This document shows, piece after piece, positions 41,350 through 48,758 of a stretch of 64,000 nt of DNA (position 1 is the first letter of the stretch; each line of letters opens with the position of its first letter). Origin of the DNA: Gluconacetobacter asukensis (GTDB lineage: Bacteria > Pseudomonadota > Alphaproteobacteria > Acetobacterales > Acetobacteraceae). The stretch lies in NCBI RefSeq assembly GCF_014174375.1, contig NZ_JABEQE010000004.1:124001-188000 (forward strand), written 5' to 3'. Below the pieces are notes generated by a model, which did not search any database, was not told the DNA's origin, and was given only the letters and a program-made list of their open reading frames with translations. Position numbers and translations under genes: made by a program.

Positions 41350-41913
41350 ATGGACGGGATGGGGACGCTGGGGTCGGTCGGAGAGGCCGGCGCGCCGGTT
41401 CGCTACAGTGTCGAGACGCGGTGGCTGCACTGGTCGTGCGCGTGGCTGGTCCTGGCGCAGTTCGTGCTGGGCGAGCTGATGCATCGGGTGCCGAAGGCGC
41501 TGCATGGGCCGATCGTGTCGGCGCATCTGTCGCTGGGGGTGCTGCTGGCGGCGCTGTTCGTGATGCGGGTGGCCTGGCGCGTGACCGGGGGGCGGGCGAT
41601 CCGCTTTCCGGCCAGGGACGGGCTGGCCGGGTGGGCGGCGCGGGCGATGCATGGCGTGCTGTATCTGGCGCTGGGGGCGGAGATCGGGCTGGGCTACCTG
41701 GCCCGCTGGTCGGGCGGCAAGCCGGTGACGGCGTTCGGCGCCGTGATCAATTCGCCCTTCGGACCGATGTCGCAGGCGACGCATCATCTGTTCGGCAGCG
41801 CGCATGGCTGGCTGGCCTGGGCGATCATGATCCTGGCAGCCGGGCATGTGGCGGCGGTGCTGTATCATGTGCGGGTTGTCCGGGACGGCGTGCTGCGCCG
41901 GATGTGGGCGTGA
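41350..41913 (+). CDS. cytochrome b561-type membrane di-haem protein
   Basis: The ATG at 41350, preceded by GGGAG at 9 bp, gives 187 residues, normal for the family; upstream in-frame ATGs would add a long unconserved tail. Four helices carry the haem-ligand histidines: ETRWLHWSCAWLVLAQFVLG, HGPIVSAHLSLGVLLAALFVMRVAWRVTG, MHGVLYLALGAEIGLGYL and HHLFGSAHGWLAWAIMILAAGHVAAVLYH. Such proteins take electrons from ubiquinol to periplasmic acceptors or superoxide. A small lipoprotein gene follows after 5 bp and may be co-transcribed. Confidence 0.9.
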   Translation: MDGMGTLGSVGEAGAPVRYSVETRWLHWSCAWLVLAQFVLGELMHRVPKALHGPIVSAHLSLGVLLAALFVMRVAWRVTGGRAIRFPARDGLAGWAARAMHGVLYLALGAEIGLGYLARWSGGKPVTAFGAVINSPFGPMSQATHHLFGSAHGWLAWAIMILAAGHVAAVLYHVRVVRDGVLRRMWA

Positions 41914-41918
41914 GGCCG

Positions 41919-42056
41919 ATGCGGATGGCACCGCGCATGCTGGTTCTGACGCTGATGCTGGCCCTGGCGGCATGCGGGGGGCGGGGGAATATGGGGCATG
42001 GGCATCGCGCGGCCGGGCCCTATCTGGATGGTGGGGCCGGTTATGGCGCGCCGTGA
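41919..42056 (+). CDS. 45-residue lipoprotein
   Basis: Five bases after the cytochrome b561 stop, an ATG opens a short frame with a lipoprotein signal (MLVLTLMLALAAC, lipid Cys at about residue 19) and a Gly/His-rich mature tail (GGRGNMGHGHRAAGPYLDGG). Signal and Cys box are typical, so I take it as real despite its size. Function is unknown; linkage suggests a role with the cytochrome. Confidence 0.6.
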   Translation: MRMAPRMLVLTLMLALAACGGRGNMGHGHRAAGPYLDGGAGYGAP

Positions 42057-42201
42057 TGGGCTGGTCTTCCGTCCGAGGTGAGCCGCGTGTGGTGCGTTTG
42101 TAGAGTCCTCTGATCCTGCCGGGATATTGCGGATTTTGTGTCAAGGGGTGGGTGGGCTATCGTCGGGCCGTGCGCTGTCTGGACAGGGTGGGAGCGGGAC
42201 G

Positions 42202-43665
42202 ATGTATATCGGCATTGACGCGGGGACATCCGGGATCAAGGCGGTGCTGGTCGATGAGGCGCAGACTGTGCTGGCCACCCGCACGGAGCCCCTGACCAGC
42301 CAGTCGCCGCATGCGGGCTGGAGCGAGCAGGACCCCGAGGCGTGGTGGCGGGCCCTGCTGGCCGCCATCGATGCGTTGCGCGACAGCCATCCGCAGGCGG
42401 TTGCCGCCGTGCGGGGCATGGGCCTGTCGGGGCAGCAGCATGGTGCCGTGCTGCTGGATGGGGGCGGGCGGGTGCTGCGGCCCTGCATCCTGTGGAACGA
42501 TGTGCGGGCCAGTGCCGAATGTGCGGTGTTCGAGCAGCGTTTTCCCGAAAGCCGGGCGGTGACCGGCAATATCGCCATGCCGGGCTTTACCGCGCCGAAG
42601 CTGCTGTGGGTGGCGCGGCATGAGCCGGATATCTTTCGGGCCACGCGGCATGTTCTGCTGCCCAAGGCCTGGCTGCGCTATCGGCTGACCGGCGAGATGA
42701 TCGAGGAGATGTCGGACGCATCCGGCACGTTGTGGCTGGATGTCGGCCGCCGGCAATGGTCGGAGGCGGCGCTGGCGGCGACGGGCCTTTCGCGCGCGGC
42801 GATGCCGGCATTGTGCGAGGGGACGGACCGGGCCGGGACGCTGCGTCGGGAACTGGCGGAACGGTGGGGGATGGATGTGCCGCCGGTGCTGGCCGGCGGG
42901 GCGGGCGACAATGCCGCCGGGGCGGTCGGGCTGGGGGCGGTGCGGCCGGGAGATGCCTTTGTCTCGCTCGGCACGTCGGGGGTGGTGTGGGCGACGACGG
43001 ACCGGTTTCGGCCGGGGGCGGCCTCGGCGATCCATGCTTTCTGCCATGCCGTGCCGGGGATGTGGCACCAGATGGGGGTGACGCTGTCGGCGGCGTCCTC
43101 GCTGGCGTGGTGGGCCTCGGTCGCCGGGCGGAGCGAGGCCGAATTGCTGGCGGAACTGCCGGAGGTGATCGAACGGCCGTCGGGGCTGCTGTTTCTGCCG
43201 TATCTGTCCGGCGAGCGGACGCCGCATAATGATGCGGCCATCCGGGGGGCGTTTGTCGGGCTGGATCGTGGCACCACGCGCGCGCGGATGACGCAGGCGG
43301 TACTGGAAGGCGTCGCGTTTTCGCTGCGCGATGCGCTGGATGGGCTGGCCGGGGCGGGGTCGGTGCTGGAACAGGCCGATGTGATCGGCGGTGGTTCGCG
43401 CAGTATTGCGTGGCTGACCATTCTGGCCGCCGTGATGGGCATTCGCCTGCATCGTCTGGCGCATGGCGAGCAGGGCGGTGCGTTCGGTGCCGCGCGGCTG
43501 GCGCGGCTGGCGGTGACCGGGGAGGCGGTGGCCGATGTATGCCTGCCGCCGGAGCGTGTGGGGACGGTCGATCCGGATGCCGGGTTGCTGGCGGCCTATG
43601 GTGCGCTGCTGCCGCGTTATCGGGCGCTGTATCCCGCGCTGTTGGATCTGCCGCCGGTTCCGTAA
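42202..43665 (+). CDS. xylB: xylulokinase
   Basis: The ATG at 42202 gives 487 residues of the FGGY kinase family: MYIGIDAGTSGIKAVLVDE (phosphate 1), PHAGWSEQDPEAWW, MGLSGQQHGAVLLD (substrate), RPCILWNDVRA, GGAGDNAAGAVGLGAVRPGDAFVSLGTSG with the catalytic Asp, LPYLSGERTPHND and DVIGGGSRSIAWLTILAAV. These are the xylulokinase signatures. It phosphorylates D-xylulose for the pentose phosphate pathway. No xylose isomerase or transporter is adjacent; in acetic acid bacteria xylulose commonly arises from arabitol or xylitol oxidation. It is followed after 29 bp by the DsbA-like gene. Confidence 0.93.
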   Translation: MYIGIDAGTSGIKAVLVDEAQTVLATRTEPLTSQSPHAGWSEQDPEAWWRALLAAIDALRDSHPQAVAAVRGMGLSGQQHGAVLLDGGGRVLRPCILWNDVRASAECAVFEQRFPESRAVTGNIAMPGFTAPKLLWVARHEPDIFRATRHVLLPKAWLRYRLTGEMIEEMSDASGTLWLDVGRRQWSEAALAATGLSRAAMPALCEGTDRAGTLRRELAERWGMDVPPVLAGGAGDNAAGAVGLGAVRPGDAFVSLGTSGVVWATTDRFRPGAASAIHAFCHAVPGMWHQMGVTLSAASSLAWWASVAGRSEAELLAELPEVIERPSGLLFLPYLSGERTPHNDAAIRGAFVGLDRGTTRARMTQAVLEGVAFSLRDALDGLAGAGSVLEQADVIGGGSRSIAWLTILAAVMGIRLHRLAHGEQGGAFGAARLARLAVTGEAVADVCLPPERVGTVDPDAGLLAAYGALLPRYRALYPALLDLPPVP

Positions 43666-43694
43666 GGTGGGATGGAACAGGGAGGAATGAGGCG

Positions 43695-44252
43695 ATGACC
43701 CAGGTGAGGGGCTGGCGGGCCGATCCGCTGGTATGGGGGCACGGGCCCCGGCTGTTCGAGATGTTTCTTGAGCCGACCTGTCCTTTTTCGGTGCGGGCGT
43801 TCGGCAAGCTGGATGCGCTGCTGGAGGCGGCGGGGGAGGATCGCATCACCGTGCGGCTGACGATGCAGTCGCAGCCCTGGCACATGTATTCCGGTGTGGT
43901 GACGCGTTGCGTCATTGCGGCCTCGACGCTGCCGGGCGGCCGGGAGGCGGCCCGCGCCGTGCTGGCGGCGGTTGGGGCGCATCGGGAGGAATTCGAGTTC
44001 GCGCATCATTGTGCCGGCCCGAACATGGATGCCACGCCGAACCAGATCATCGCCCGGCTGGAAGAATATAGCGGGGTGGCGCTGGCGGAGGCGTTTGCGA
44101 TTGCCGATCTGGACCGCGAGATCAAGCGGCATTGCCGCTATGCCCGGCAGAACGGCATTCATGTCTCGCCGACTTTCATGATCGACGGGCTGGTTGATCC
44201 GGCGATCGGGAGCGGGGATGCGGTTGCCGATTGGGTGGCACGATTGGTTTGA
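43695..44252 (+). CDS. DsbA-like thioredoxin-fold protein with single active-site Cys
   Basis: The ATG at 43695 lies 9 bases after GGAGG; 185 residues, no signal peptide. FEMFLEPTCPFSVRAFGKLDALL is the DsbA-family active-site region, but the CxxC is CPFS, leaving one Cys. The helical insert and the cis-Pro loop (HVSPTFMIDGLVDPAIGSGD) are intact. Monothiol members resemble 2-hydroxychromene-2-carboxylate isomerase or glutathione-transferase kappa enzymes rather than disulfide oxidases. It is cytosolic, with no clear substrate. Confidence 0.8.
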   Translation: MTQVRGWRADPLVWGHGPRLFEMFLEPTCPFSVRAFGKLDALLEAAGEDRITVRLTMQSQPWHMYSGVVTRCVIAASTLPGGREAARAVLAAVGAHREEFEFAHHCAGPNMDATPNQIIARLEEYSGVALAEAFAIADLDREIKRHCRYARQNGIHVSPTFMIDGLVDPAIGSGDAVADWVARLV

Positions 44253-44307
44253 AGCGAGCGATGTCCGGGCGGCCTGTCTGCCGCCCGGTCCGATCGGAAA
44301 AATCCGA

Positions 44308-44481
44308 TCAGTAGCGGTGGTGATAGTAATCGCCGCGCCAGCCGCCGCGATCGTCGTACCAGCCGTAATGGCCGTCGTGATGGCCGCGATGCCAGCCGCG
44401 ATAGGGCGGGCGCTCGTAGACGCAGGCTGCGAGCGTCAGCACCGCGAGCAGCGCGCAGGTGGAACGGATCATTCTTGTCAT
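44308..44481 (-). CDS. 57-residue His/Gly/Tyr-rich lipoprotein
   Basis: On the reverse strand, ATG 44481 follows GGAGATCAGAGC and opens MTRMIRSTCALLAVLTLAAC, a lipoprotein signal with Cys20. The mature part is 37 residues with 7 His, 7 Gly, 7 Tyr and no Lys (YERPPYRGWHRGHHDGHYGWYDDRGG...). Short His/Tyr-rich lipoproteins are common in alphaproteobacteria and may bind metal; none has a role I can assign. Confidence 0.7.
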   Translation of the reverse strand: MTRMIRSTCALLAVLTLAACVYERPPYRGWHRGHHDGHYGWYDDRGGWRGDYYHHRY

Positions 44482-44599
44482 GCTCTGATCTCCTTCATCT
44501 GATCTCCATCAGTCGCCGGATCGGGGATATCCGCGCCCGATCAGGCTGACAGGGAATCATGGCCAGTACGGGGCGGAAACGCCCGATCGGGCGGCGGGA

Positions 44600-45382
44600 T
44601 CATTTCCAGACCCATTTTCCGACCACGCGGCCGTTGATATGCACCTCGTCCAGTGCGCGGGTGTAGGTCGGGTAGCCGGGGTTGATGCTCATGATCTGGA
44701 CCATGACCGGGTCGGTGGCGCCGTAGACGATTTCCAGCCGTTTCAGCACCAGGCCGAACCCGTCCCACAGCACATAGACGCCGGGTGGCGACGGGGTGCG
44801 GTGGCCCATATCGACCAGGACCCGTTCGCCCGCCTGGTAGTCGGGTTCCATACTGTCGCCCGCGACGCGCAGGACCACCAGGGATTCCGGACTGTCGGTA
44901 AAGGCGCCGAGGAAGCGGCGGGGCAGGAACCAGTGATCGACCGGCTGGGGGCCGTCCTCGACCGCCACATGGCTGGGCACGGCACCCGGCCCGGCCTGCG
45001 GGGCCACGTTATATTCGGGAATGCGGAACAGGCCCTCGGTCGGCGGGGGATCGCGCTCGACCGGTGCGGCCCCGAACGGGGCGCGGGGGGCGGCCAGGTG
45101 CGGCCGGCGGGGCGGGGACTGGTCCGTGCCGTGCAGCGTGCCGGGGGCCAGGGGCTCCCAGTTCGGGTCGGTATCGTCGCGGAACACGTTGGCGCTGACG
45201 GCGAAGCGCCGGGCCAGGGCCTCGCGCACATCCTCGGGCAGCCGCTGGGGGGTGCCCTTGTGGATATATTGCTGGAGATAGGCGTGGTTGCGCCCCAGCG
45301 CCAGCGACTCTGCCTTCAGGTTGCTGCCAGCGTCGGCGATGAGCCTGAGCAGCGCGTAGCGGGAGGGGGTCAGGACCGACAT
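44600..45382 (-). CDS. phage CI-like repressor (S24 self-cleaving type)
   Basis: The ATG at 45382 gives 260 residues. An N-terminal DNA-binding region (LLRLIADAGSNLKAESLALGRNHAYLQQYIHKGTPQRLPEDVREALARRF) is followed by a Pro-rich linker and a C-terminal S24 domain with Ser in VAGDSMEPDYQAGERVLVD and Lys in GLVLKRLE, so self-cleavage should work. It is divergent from the Cro-like gene at 45469 across an 86-bp operator region, the arrangement of a lysogeny switch. It should hold the small early operon to the right silent until DNA damage. Confidence 0.88.
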   Translation of the reverse strand: MSVLTPSRYALLRLIADAGSNLKAESLALGRNHAYLQQYIHKGTPQRLPEDVREALARRFAVSANVFRDDTDPNWEPLAPGTLHGTDQSPPRRPHLAAPRAPFGAAPVERDPPPTEGLFRIPEYNVAPQAGPGAVPSHVAVEDGPQPVDHWFLPRRFLGAFTDSPESLVVLRVAGDSMEPDYQAGERVLVDMGHRTPSPPGVYVLWDGFGLVLKRLEIVYGATDPVMVQIMSINPGYPTYTRALDEVHINGRVVGKWVWK

Positions 45383-45385
45383 GCG

Positions 45386-45467
45386 CCTATTATGCCGAGC
45401 GGAATAGGGAATTCCCAATAGGATATACCCTCTTGACGGCAGGAATATGCCTATTATGTTCCCTATT
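45386..45467. promoter_or_regulatory. repressor operator region with five CCTATT half-sites
   Basis: CCTATT or its complement AATAGG occurs at 45386, 45403, 45417, 45450 and 45462, filling the gap between the divergent repressor and Cro-like genes. A palindrome GGGAATTCCC lies at 45407-45416. The density in 82 bp and the location make this the switch operator for one or both proteins. Confidence 0.65.
45433..45460 (+). promoter_or_regulatory. sigma70-like promoter giving a near-leaderless message
   Basis: TTGACG (45433-45438) and TATGTT (45455-45460) are spaced by 16 bp. A start site 6-8 bases on would fall at about 45467, two bases before the ATG at 45469, and no Shine-Dalgarno lies before that ATG. 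Operator half-sites overlap the -10 box and the start. Confidence 0.5.
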
Positions 45468-45468
45468 C

Positions 45469-45747
45469 ATGCGGACTGATCCTGTTTCCCTTTCCTATCG
45501 GCCTGATCCCCTGCTGGGGGTCATCGAGCGCTTCCTGACGGAGAGCGGCCTGTCGGCCACGGCTTTCGGCGTGCTGGCGATGAATGATCCGCGCTTTGTC
45601 CATGAGATGCGGGCGGGGCGGGAGGTGCGGCGGGCCACGCGGGTGCGTGTCGTGGCCTGCATGCGCGATGCCCGCGCGCGGGATGGGGAAAACCGGCCGG
45701 TCTGCCCGAATGAGGCTGGGGGGCAAGATGAGGCCATCGAAATATGA
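45469..45747 (+). CDS. Cro-like small HTH protein
   Basis: The 92-residue product begins MRTDPVSLSYRPDPLLGVIERFLTESGLSATAFGVLAMNDPRFVHEMRAGREVRRATRVRVVACM. Residues about 25-65 form a lambda-repressor-type helix-turn-helix (SATAFGVLAMNDPRFVHEM). It is divergent from the CI-like gene over a common operator and overlaps the next gene by 20 bp. By position it plays Cro, opposing the repressor; the sequence supports DNA binding but not the detailed role. Confidence 0.7.
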   Translation: MRTDPVSLSYRPDPLLGVIERFLTESGLSATAFGVLAMNDPRFVHEMRAGREVRRATRVRVVACMRDARARDGENRPVCPNEAGGQDEAIEI

Positions 45748-46000
45748 CTGGGCGCGGCTGGACCCGCAGGTGGATGCGCTGCTGGGGCAGGGGCTGCGGG
45801 TGACGCAGGTGGCGCAGGCGCTGGAGATGCGGGTGCAGACCATTCGCGACCGGTTGAGCTATCGCCGGCGGGCGCCGAGGGCGGGGACGAAGCGGGTGGC
45901 GCCGAAGCTGATCGACCGGAGATGCCTGAACTGCCGGGCGGCGTTTCAGGTGGCCTCCCCCTTCCTGCGCCTGTGCCCAACCTGCCGAGCCGAATGCTGA
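45728..46000 (+). CDS. small HTH protein with C-terminal four-cysteine zinc motif
   Basis: The ATG at 45728 gives 90 residues. The first half (WARLDPQVDALLGQGLRVTQVAQALEMRVQTIRDRLSYRRR) is a helix-turn-helix like GcrA or phage transcription activators. The second half has CLNCRAAF...LCPTC, a likely zinc ribbon, and ends CRAEC. It overlaps the Cro-like gene and is followed by the primase; it is probably an early regulator or replication accessory of the element. Confidence 0.65.
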   Translation: MRPSKYDWARLDPQVDALLGQGLRVTQVAQALEMRVQTIRDRLSYRRRAPRAGTKRVAPKLIDRRCLNCRAAFQVASPFLRLCPTCRAEC

Positions 46001-46002
46001 AC

Positions 46003-46075
46003 CCCCAACGACCAGGGGTGAAGGGGACGACTGTCCCCTTCCGGGTGCAGGGCAGAGCCCTTCCACTACAAAGAG
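46003..46075. repeat. GC-rich hairpin segment (family C) before the primase gene
   Basis: AGGGGACGACTGTCCCCT and GGGTGCAGGGCAGAGCCCTT resemble the hairpin segment at 16530-16655. It lies between the small HTH gene and the primase start and may attenuate transcription into the latter. Confidence 0.5.
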
Positions 46076-46083
46076 GAAAAATC

Positions 46084-48609
46084 ATGACGGGAACGGCAGG
46101 AATTCCGTTCGACGCGATCAACGCGGCGGCGCTGGCGAACTGGCCGTCGCTGGTGGCGGGCTGGCTGCCGGCGGGACGGCGGCGTGGCGATGAATGGGTG
46201 GTGGGCGGCCTGGACAATGCGCCGGGGCGGTCGCTGTCGATCAATCTGCGCACGGGACGATGGGCCGATTTTGCCGACGGGCCGCGCGGGGGAGACCCGA
46301 TCAGCCTGTATGCGGCGCTGCATGCGCGGGACGACCGGGTGCGGGCGGCGCGGGAGCTGGGGGCATTGTTGGGCGTGGGGGATGGGGCGGCGGCTGCCGT
46401 CCGGGGTGCGCCGGATGAGGAGGATTGGCGCCCGGCCGTGCCGCCGCCGGGGGCGCCGATGCCGGATCTGGATGGCTGGGACCATGTCTATGCCTATCGC
46501 GACGCAGCCGGGCGGGTGATGCGCTATGTGGTGCGGCGCGATGCGACCGCGCATGCGCGCAAGCGGATCATGCCGCTGACCTGGGGCACGGTGCGCGCCG
46601 AGGGGGGCGAGCGGACGGGCTGGCATCCGCGCCATGCCGCGGTGCCGCGATCGCTGTACGGGCTGGAGCGGGTGATGCGGGCGCGCACCGTGCTGGTGTG
46701 CGAGGGCGAGAAGGCGGCGGATGCCGCGCAATGCCTGTTTCCGCGCATGGCGTGTGTGACCTGGACGGCGGGCAGCGGGCATGTGAGCCGCGCCGATTGG
46801 AGCGTGCTGGCGGGGCGGCATGTGATTCTGTGGCCCGACCATGACGCGCCGGGGGCCAAGGCGGTGGCCGAGATTGCGGCGATTCTGGGCGGGATTGCCG
46901 CGACGGTGCGGCTGGTGGATGTCGGCGATCTGGAACCGGGGGACGATGCGGCGGACCTGCGTGTGCCGGATGCGCGGGCGTGGCTGTGCGAGCGGGTGGG
47001 GCCGGTGCTGTGCGGCACCAGCGTGAAGCGGGCCGGGACGCGGGGCGGCCCGGCGGTGGCGCGCCGGGTGGCGGGGCTGGAGCCGATCGCGGTACGGGGC
47101 GGAGAGATCGACCTGGTGGCCAGTGCGGGCGAGCGGGCGCTGGTGGCGGCGAATGCGCCCGTTTATCAGCGCGGCACGCGTCTGGCGCGGCCGGGGCGGC
47201 GCGAGGTGGCGGCGGCGGACGGGCGGCTGACGCAGGCGGCGTGCCTGATGGATATCGGCGTGCCGGCGCTGACCGACCTGCTGTGCCAGGTGGTGGAATG
47301 GCGGCGGTTCGACCGGCGCAGCCAGGGATGGAAGGCGATCGACCCGCCGGCGGCGGCGGCGCAGGTGATCCTGAGCCGGGCGGGGACGTGGCCCTTTGCG
47401 GTGCTGGCGGGGGTGATTACCACGCCGACGCTGCGGCCCGACGGGTCGGTGCTGATGGCGCCGGGGCACGACGCGGCGACGCGGCTGTATCATGTCGATG
47501 ATCCGACGCTGGAGCTGAGTCTGCCGGAGCCGACGCGGGCGGCGGCCGAGGACGGGCTGGCGCGGCTGGAGGGATTGCTGGCGGAATTTCCGTTTGCCGC
47601 CGAGGCCGATCGGTCGGTGGCGTTGGCCGCGATCCTGACCACGGTGGTGCGGGGGATGATGCCGGTGAGCCCGCTCTTTGCCTTTCGGGCCAATGCGCCG
47701 GGGTCGGGCAAGAGTTTTCTGGTCGATCTGGCCAGTGTGATCGCGACCGGGCGGGTGTGCCCGGTGACCAGTGCGGGCGAGGATGTGGCGGAGATGGAAA
47801 AGCGCCTGACCGGGCTGTTGCTGGCGGGCTATCCGATCATGTCGCTGGACAATGTGAACGAGGAGCTGGGCGGGGACCTGCTGTGCCAGGCGACGGAGCG
47901 GCCGATCCTGCGGTTGCGCGAACTGGGGGCGTCTTCCAGCGTCGAGATCGAGAACCGGGCGGTGATCTTTGCCACCGGCAATGCGCTGCGCGTGCGGGGG
48001 GACATGACGCGTCGGGCGCTGCTGGCGACGCTGGATGCCGGGATCGAGCAGCCGGAGCTGCGGCGCTTCGCCCGTGACCCGGTGGCCGACATCATGGCCG
48101 ATCGGGGGGCTTACGTGAGTGCGTGCCTGACGATCCTGCGCGCGTGGATGGGGAGTGGGGCGGAGGTGGATCTGCCGCCGCTGGCCTCGTTCGAAGGGTG
48201 GAGCCGCACCGTGCGGGCGGCGCTGGTGTGGCTGGGGCGGGCCGATCCGTGCCTGAGCATGCAGGCGGCGCGGGAGGACGACCCCGAGCGCGGCGAGCTG
48301 CGCGAGATGCTGGGGCTGCTGGCCGAGGCGGCGGGGGTGGGGCGGCATTGCGGACGCACGGTGCGGGAGATCGAGGATCTGTCGGCGCTGGAGCGGCAGG
48401 ATTCCGCCGGGTATCGCGATGGCATGCGCCATCCGGAGTTGCGGGACGCGTTGCTGCGCATTGCCGGCACGCCGGCCGGGCGCGTCAATTCCCGCCGGCT
48501 GGGGCGCTGGTTTCTCGCCCGGCGGGGGCGGGTGATCGACGGGCTGCGGATTGTGGAATGCGGGATGGCGCATGGTGGGGTGAAGCGCTGGGCGGTCGAG
48601 CGTGTGTGA
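46084..48609 (+). CDS. phage/plasmid primase-helicase-like protein
   Basis: The ATG at 46084, after AAGAGGAAA, gives 841 residues. The N-terminal part is primase-like (LSINLRTGRWADFADGPRGGDPISLYAAL); a Toprim-like section follows (TVLVCEGEKAADAAQ near 204; VILWPDHDAPGAKAVAEIA near 247). The C-terminal ATPase has Walker A NAPGSGKSFLVD near 540 and Walker B YPIMSLDNVNEE near 583, with a sensor segment AVIFATGNALRVRGDMTRRALLATLD. The architecture is that of P4/D5-like phage replication proteins. No zinc finger is visible. It is last in the element; integrase, structural and lysis genes are absent, so the element is a remnant or a satellite. Confidence 0.8.
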   Translation: MTGTAGIPFDAINAAALANWPSLVAGWLPAGRRRGDEWVVGGLDNAPGRSLSINLRTGRWADFADGPRGGDPISLYAALHARDDRVRAARELGALLGVGDGAAAAVRGAPDEEDWRPAVPPPGAPMPDLDGWDHVYAYRDAAGRVMRYVVRRDATAHARKRIMPLTWGTVRAEGGERTGWHPRHAAVPRSLYGLERVMRARTVLVCEGEKAADAAQCLFPRMACVTWTAGSGHVSRADWSVLAGRHVILWPDHDAPGAKAVAEIAAILGGIAATVRLVDVGDLEPGDDAADLRVPDARAWLCERVGPVLCGTSVKRAGTRGGPAVARRVAGLEPIAVRGGEIDLVASAGERALVAANAPVYQRGTRLARPGRREVAAADGRLTQAACLMDIGVPALTDLLCQVVEWRRFDRRSQGWKAIDPPAAAAQVILSRAGTWPFAVLAGVITTPTLRPDGSVLMAPGHDAATRLYHVDDPTLELSLPEPTRAAAEDGLARLEGLLAEFPFAAEADRSVALAAILTTVVRGMMPVSPLFAFRANAPGSGKSFLVDLASVIATGRVCPVTSAGEDVAEMEKRLTGLLLAGYPIMSLDNVNEELGGDLLCQATERPILRLRELGASSSVEIENRAVIFATGNALRVRGDMTRRALLATLDAGIEQPELRRFARDPVADIMADRGAYVSACLTILRAWMGSGAEVDLPPLASFEGWSRTVRAALVWLGRADPCLSMQAAREDDPERGELREMLGLLAEAAGVGRHCGRTVREIEDLSALERQDSAGYRDGMRHPELRDALLRIAGTPAGRVNSRRLGRWFLARRGRVIDGLRIVECGMAHGGVKRWAVERV

Positions 48610-48758
48610 TCGGTGGAGCGAGGGGCGGGGTGGACGGGTAGCGGAACAGCAACAGCCGTTCTCGAAATTCACCTTGAACCGGATATGCGTCGCCGCAATG
48701 GTTCTGGACGTGGATTGTTCCTGATCGCCACCGAATTCCGATCGGGATGGAGATGAGA

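Noticed and set aside
46066-48672. An 868-residue reverse frame opposite the primase
   Set aside because: Same composition artefact; the forward frame has Walker motifs and a good ribosome binding site.
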